Assembly: GCA_029974855.1 (NCBI GenBank)
Contig: JARKQO010000061.1
Coordinates: forward strand, 1 to 7,617
DNA: 7,617 nucleotides
Direction: 5' to 3'
Source of the DNA: Eubacteriales bacterium
GTDB lineage: Bacteria > Bacillota_A > Clostridia > Christensenellales > Aristaeellaceae
Within the stretch, counting starts at the first letter, position 1. Each line of letters starts with the position of its first letter. The notes beneath the pieces are model-generated. The model was not told where the DNA came from and made no database searches. It saw only the letters and a list, made by a program, of their open reading frames with translations. The position numbers were made by a program, and so were the translations under genes. This document shows, piece by piece, positions 6,348 through 7,617 of the stretch.

Positions 6348-7205
6348 CACCCAAGCCGCCACAGCGTCCAAATCGGCCTTGCCCGCCTTTTCGGTGACGC
6401 ACCAGAGCATATCATGCTCCGACAAAGGCAATCCGGACAGGACGCCCCTTTCCTCCAGGGCTGCCTCCACCTTCTGGGCGGGCGCCGGCAGGGCCGTCAC
6501 AAACTCGTGGAAGAAGGGCCCCTCATAGCGCAGCGTTACTCCGGGAATCCGGCACAGCGCCTCCGCCAGGTAATGGGCCTTGGCCAGGCAGCTTTCCGCC
6601 ACGGCGGCCAAGCCCCGGGGGCCCAGGTAGGTCAGGTAGATCCCGGCGGTGAGGGCGCAATGGGCCTGGTTGGTGCAGATGTTGCTGGAGGCCTTTTCCC
6701 GGCGGATGTGCTGCTCCCGGGCTTGCAAGGTCAGCACAAAGGCCCGGCGGCCTTCCCCGTCGGTGGTTTGGCCCGCGATGCGGCCGGGAAGCCGCCGCAT
6801 CAAAGCGTGGGTGGTGGTCAGGAAGCCCAGGCTGGGGCCCCCGAAGGCCATGGGCAGGCCGAAGGGCTGGGCGTCGCCGCAGACCACGTCCGCCCCCAGC
6901 TCCTTGCCCCCGGGCAGCAAAGCCAAGGTCATGGGGTTGGCGCTGAGCACGCATTTCACCCCGGCCTCCTTGGCCTGGGCGAACAGGCCCTGTACGTCCT
7001 CCAGCAGGCCGTGGAAATTGGGCTGCTGCACCAGCAGGCAGGCCACGTCCTCCGTGAGCATGCCTTTCAGGGCTTCCCGGTCGGTGAAACCGTTTTTCAC
7101 GGGCGCCACCCGCAGCTCGTCCCCGGTGCCGTAGCAGTAGGTTTGTACCGTGGCCAAGGTATCCGGGTGCACCCCGGCGCTGACCAAGGTCACCCGGCGC
7201 TTGCG

Positions 7206-7208
7206 CTA
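7206..7208 (-). other. In-frame TAG (amber) codon inside gcvPA
   Basis: On the minus strand the codons read ATG TGC CGG TAG CGC AAG CGC CGG, giving M-C-R-stop-R-K-R-R. There is no frameshift: the frames before and after are the same, and conserved sequence continues on both sides. This position lies in the charged MCR-x-RKR stretch of GcvPA, where Glu, Asp or Lys is common. A single base change from GAG, AAG or CAG would produce TAG. That ancestral codon is inferred, not seen. Confidence 0.95.
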
Positions 7209-7617
7209 CCGGCACATCACGGCGGCCTCGGCGGCTGCGGAAGCGCCGTCGTACATGGAGGCGTTGCTGACGTCCATCTGGGCCATCTGGCAGATAAGGC
7301 TCTGGAACTCGAAGATGGACTGCAAAACCCCCTGAGACATCTCCGCCTGGTAGGGGGTGTAGGCGGTCACAAACTCCTCCTTGGCGGCCATGCGGCTCAC
7401 CACGGGGGGGATGAAGTGGTCGTAGCAGCCCGCGCCCCGCAGGGTCAGGCGGTAGCTTTTGTTCCGGTCGGCCAGAGCCTTCATGGCGGCCAGGGCCTCC
7501 ATCTGGCTCAGGCCCGGGGCCAGGGCCACGGGCTGGTCCAGCAGAACGCTGTCGGGGAGATCGGCAAACAGCTCCTTGGTGTCCGCAAGCCCCAGAGCGG
7601 CCAGCATGGCCTCTCTT

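Larger units (their letters stand above)
6327..7617 (-). pseudogene. gcvPA: Glycine dehydrogenase (decarboxylating) subunit 1 (P-protein alpha), 5' partial, with an in-frame amber stop
   Basis: This encodes the N-terminal-half subunit of the two-subunit P-protein, which with GcvPB decarboxylates glycine and transfers the aminomethyl group to the lipoyl arm of GcvH in the cytoplasm. The reading frame is open to the right edge: the residues before the Met at 7607 (R-E-A) continue the usual N-terminus, so roughly a dozen residues lie outside and 7607 is not the true start. The first part (7607-7206) ends in MYDGASAAAEAAVMCR followed by TAG. The same frame then resumes at once with RKRR and runs to TGA at 6327. 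Family-like segments after the stop include GDAQPFGLPMAFGGPS, PGRIAGQTTD and REQHIRREKASSNICTNQA, with no other lesion. Read through, the total is near the usual length of about 440-450 residues. The stop codon overlaps the gcvPB start (ATGA). No good ribosome binding site precedes the GTG at 7193, so efficient restart there is doubtful. The identification is very secure; whether the gene is truly broken is not. Confidence 0.93.

Noticed and set aside
6331..6402. An extended N-terminus for gcvPB starting at 6402
   Set aside because: The extra 24 residues overlap the end of gcvPA, do not resemble GcvPB N-termini, and would place the strong AAGGAGG site inside the gene.
7191..7193. GTG at 7193 as the genuine start of a separate gene
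   Set aside because: The encoded protein starts in the middle of the GcvPA fold, no ribosome binding site precedes it, and the upstream frame is the missing part of the same protein.

Overview
The window is a high-GC stretch with every supported gene on the minus strand, so the gene order reads from the right edge to the left. It is the distal part of a glycine cleavage operon. The order is gcvPA (5' end beyond the right edge, interrupted by one in-frame stop), gcvPB, a lipoate-protein ligase (lplA), dihydrolipoyl dehydrogenase (lpdA), an HI0933/BaiN-type FAD-dependent oxidoreductase, and an unrecognised protein of 266 residues. Gaps between genes are short (a 4-base overlap, then 9, 39, 34 and 75 bases), so one transcript could cover all six. 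No promoter was found in the window. gcvT, gcvH and any glycine riboswitch would be expected to the right of it.

The organism is probably a Gram-positive anaerobe of the class Clostridia, perhaps a high-GC gut member of the Oscillospiraceae. This is inference from the split two-subunit P-protein (GcvPA/GcvPB), strong AAGGAGG-type ribosome binding sites, the lplA-lpdA arrangement and very GC-rich codon use. No marker gene fixes the taxonomy.

Functionally, GcvPA and GcvPB together form the PLP-dependent glycine decarboxylase. LplA attaches lipoate to the carrier protein GcvH (not in the window), and LpdA reoxidises the dihydrolipoyl arm with NAD+. The two left-most genes have no evident role in that pathway. 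The last gene and the sequence beyond it are clearly less GC-rich than the rest.

The left end (about 1-289) holds no credible gene. It contains a run of short inverted repeats that looks like a dispersed intergenic repeat or a structured termination region.

The most notable point is the in-frame TAG at 7206-7208. It splits an otherwise well-conserved gcvPA, while the neighbouring genes are intact. It is either a young nonsense mutation, a sequence error or, much less likely, a recoded codon. I see no convincing new biological system. The unrecognised last gene and the hairpin-rich left end are the parts that known families do not explain.
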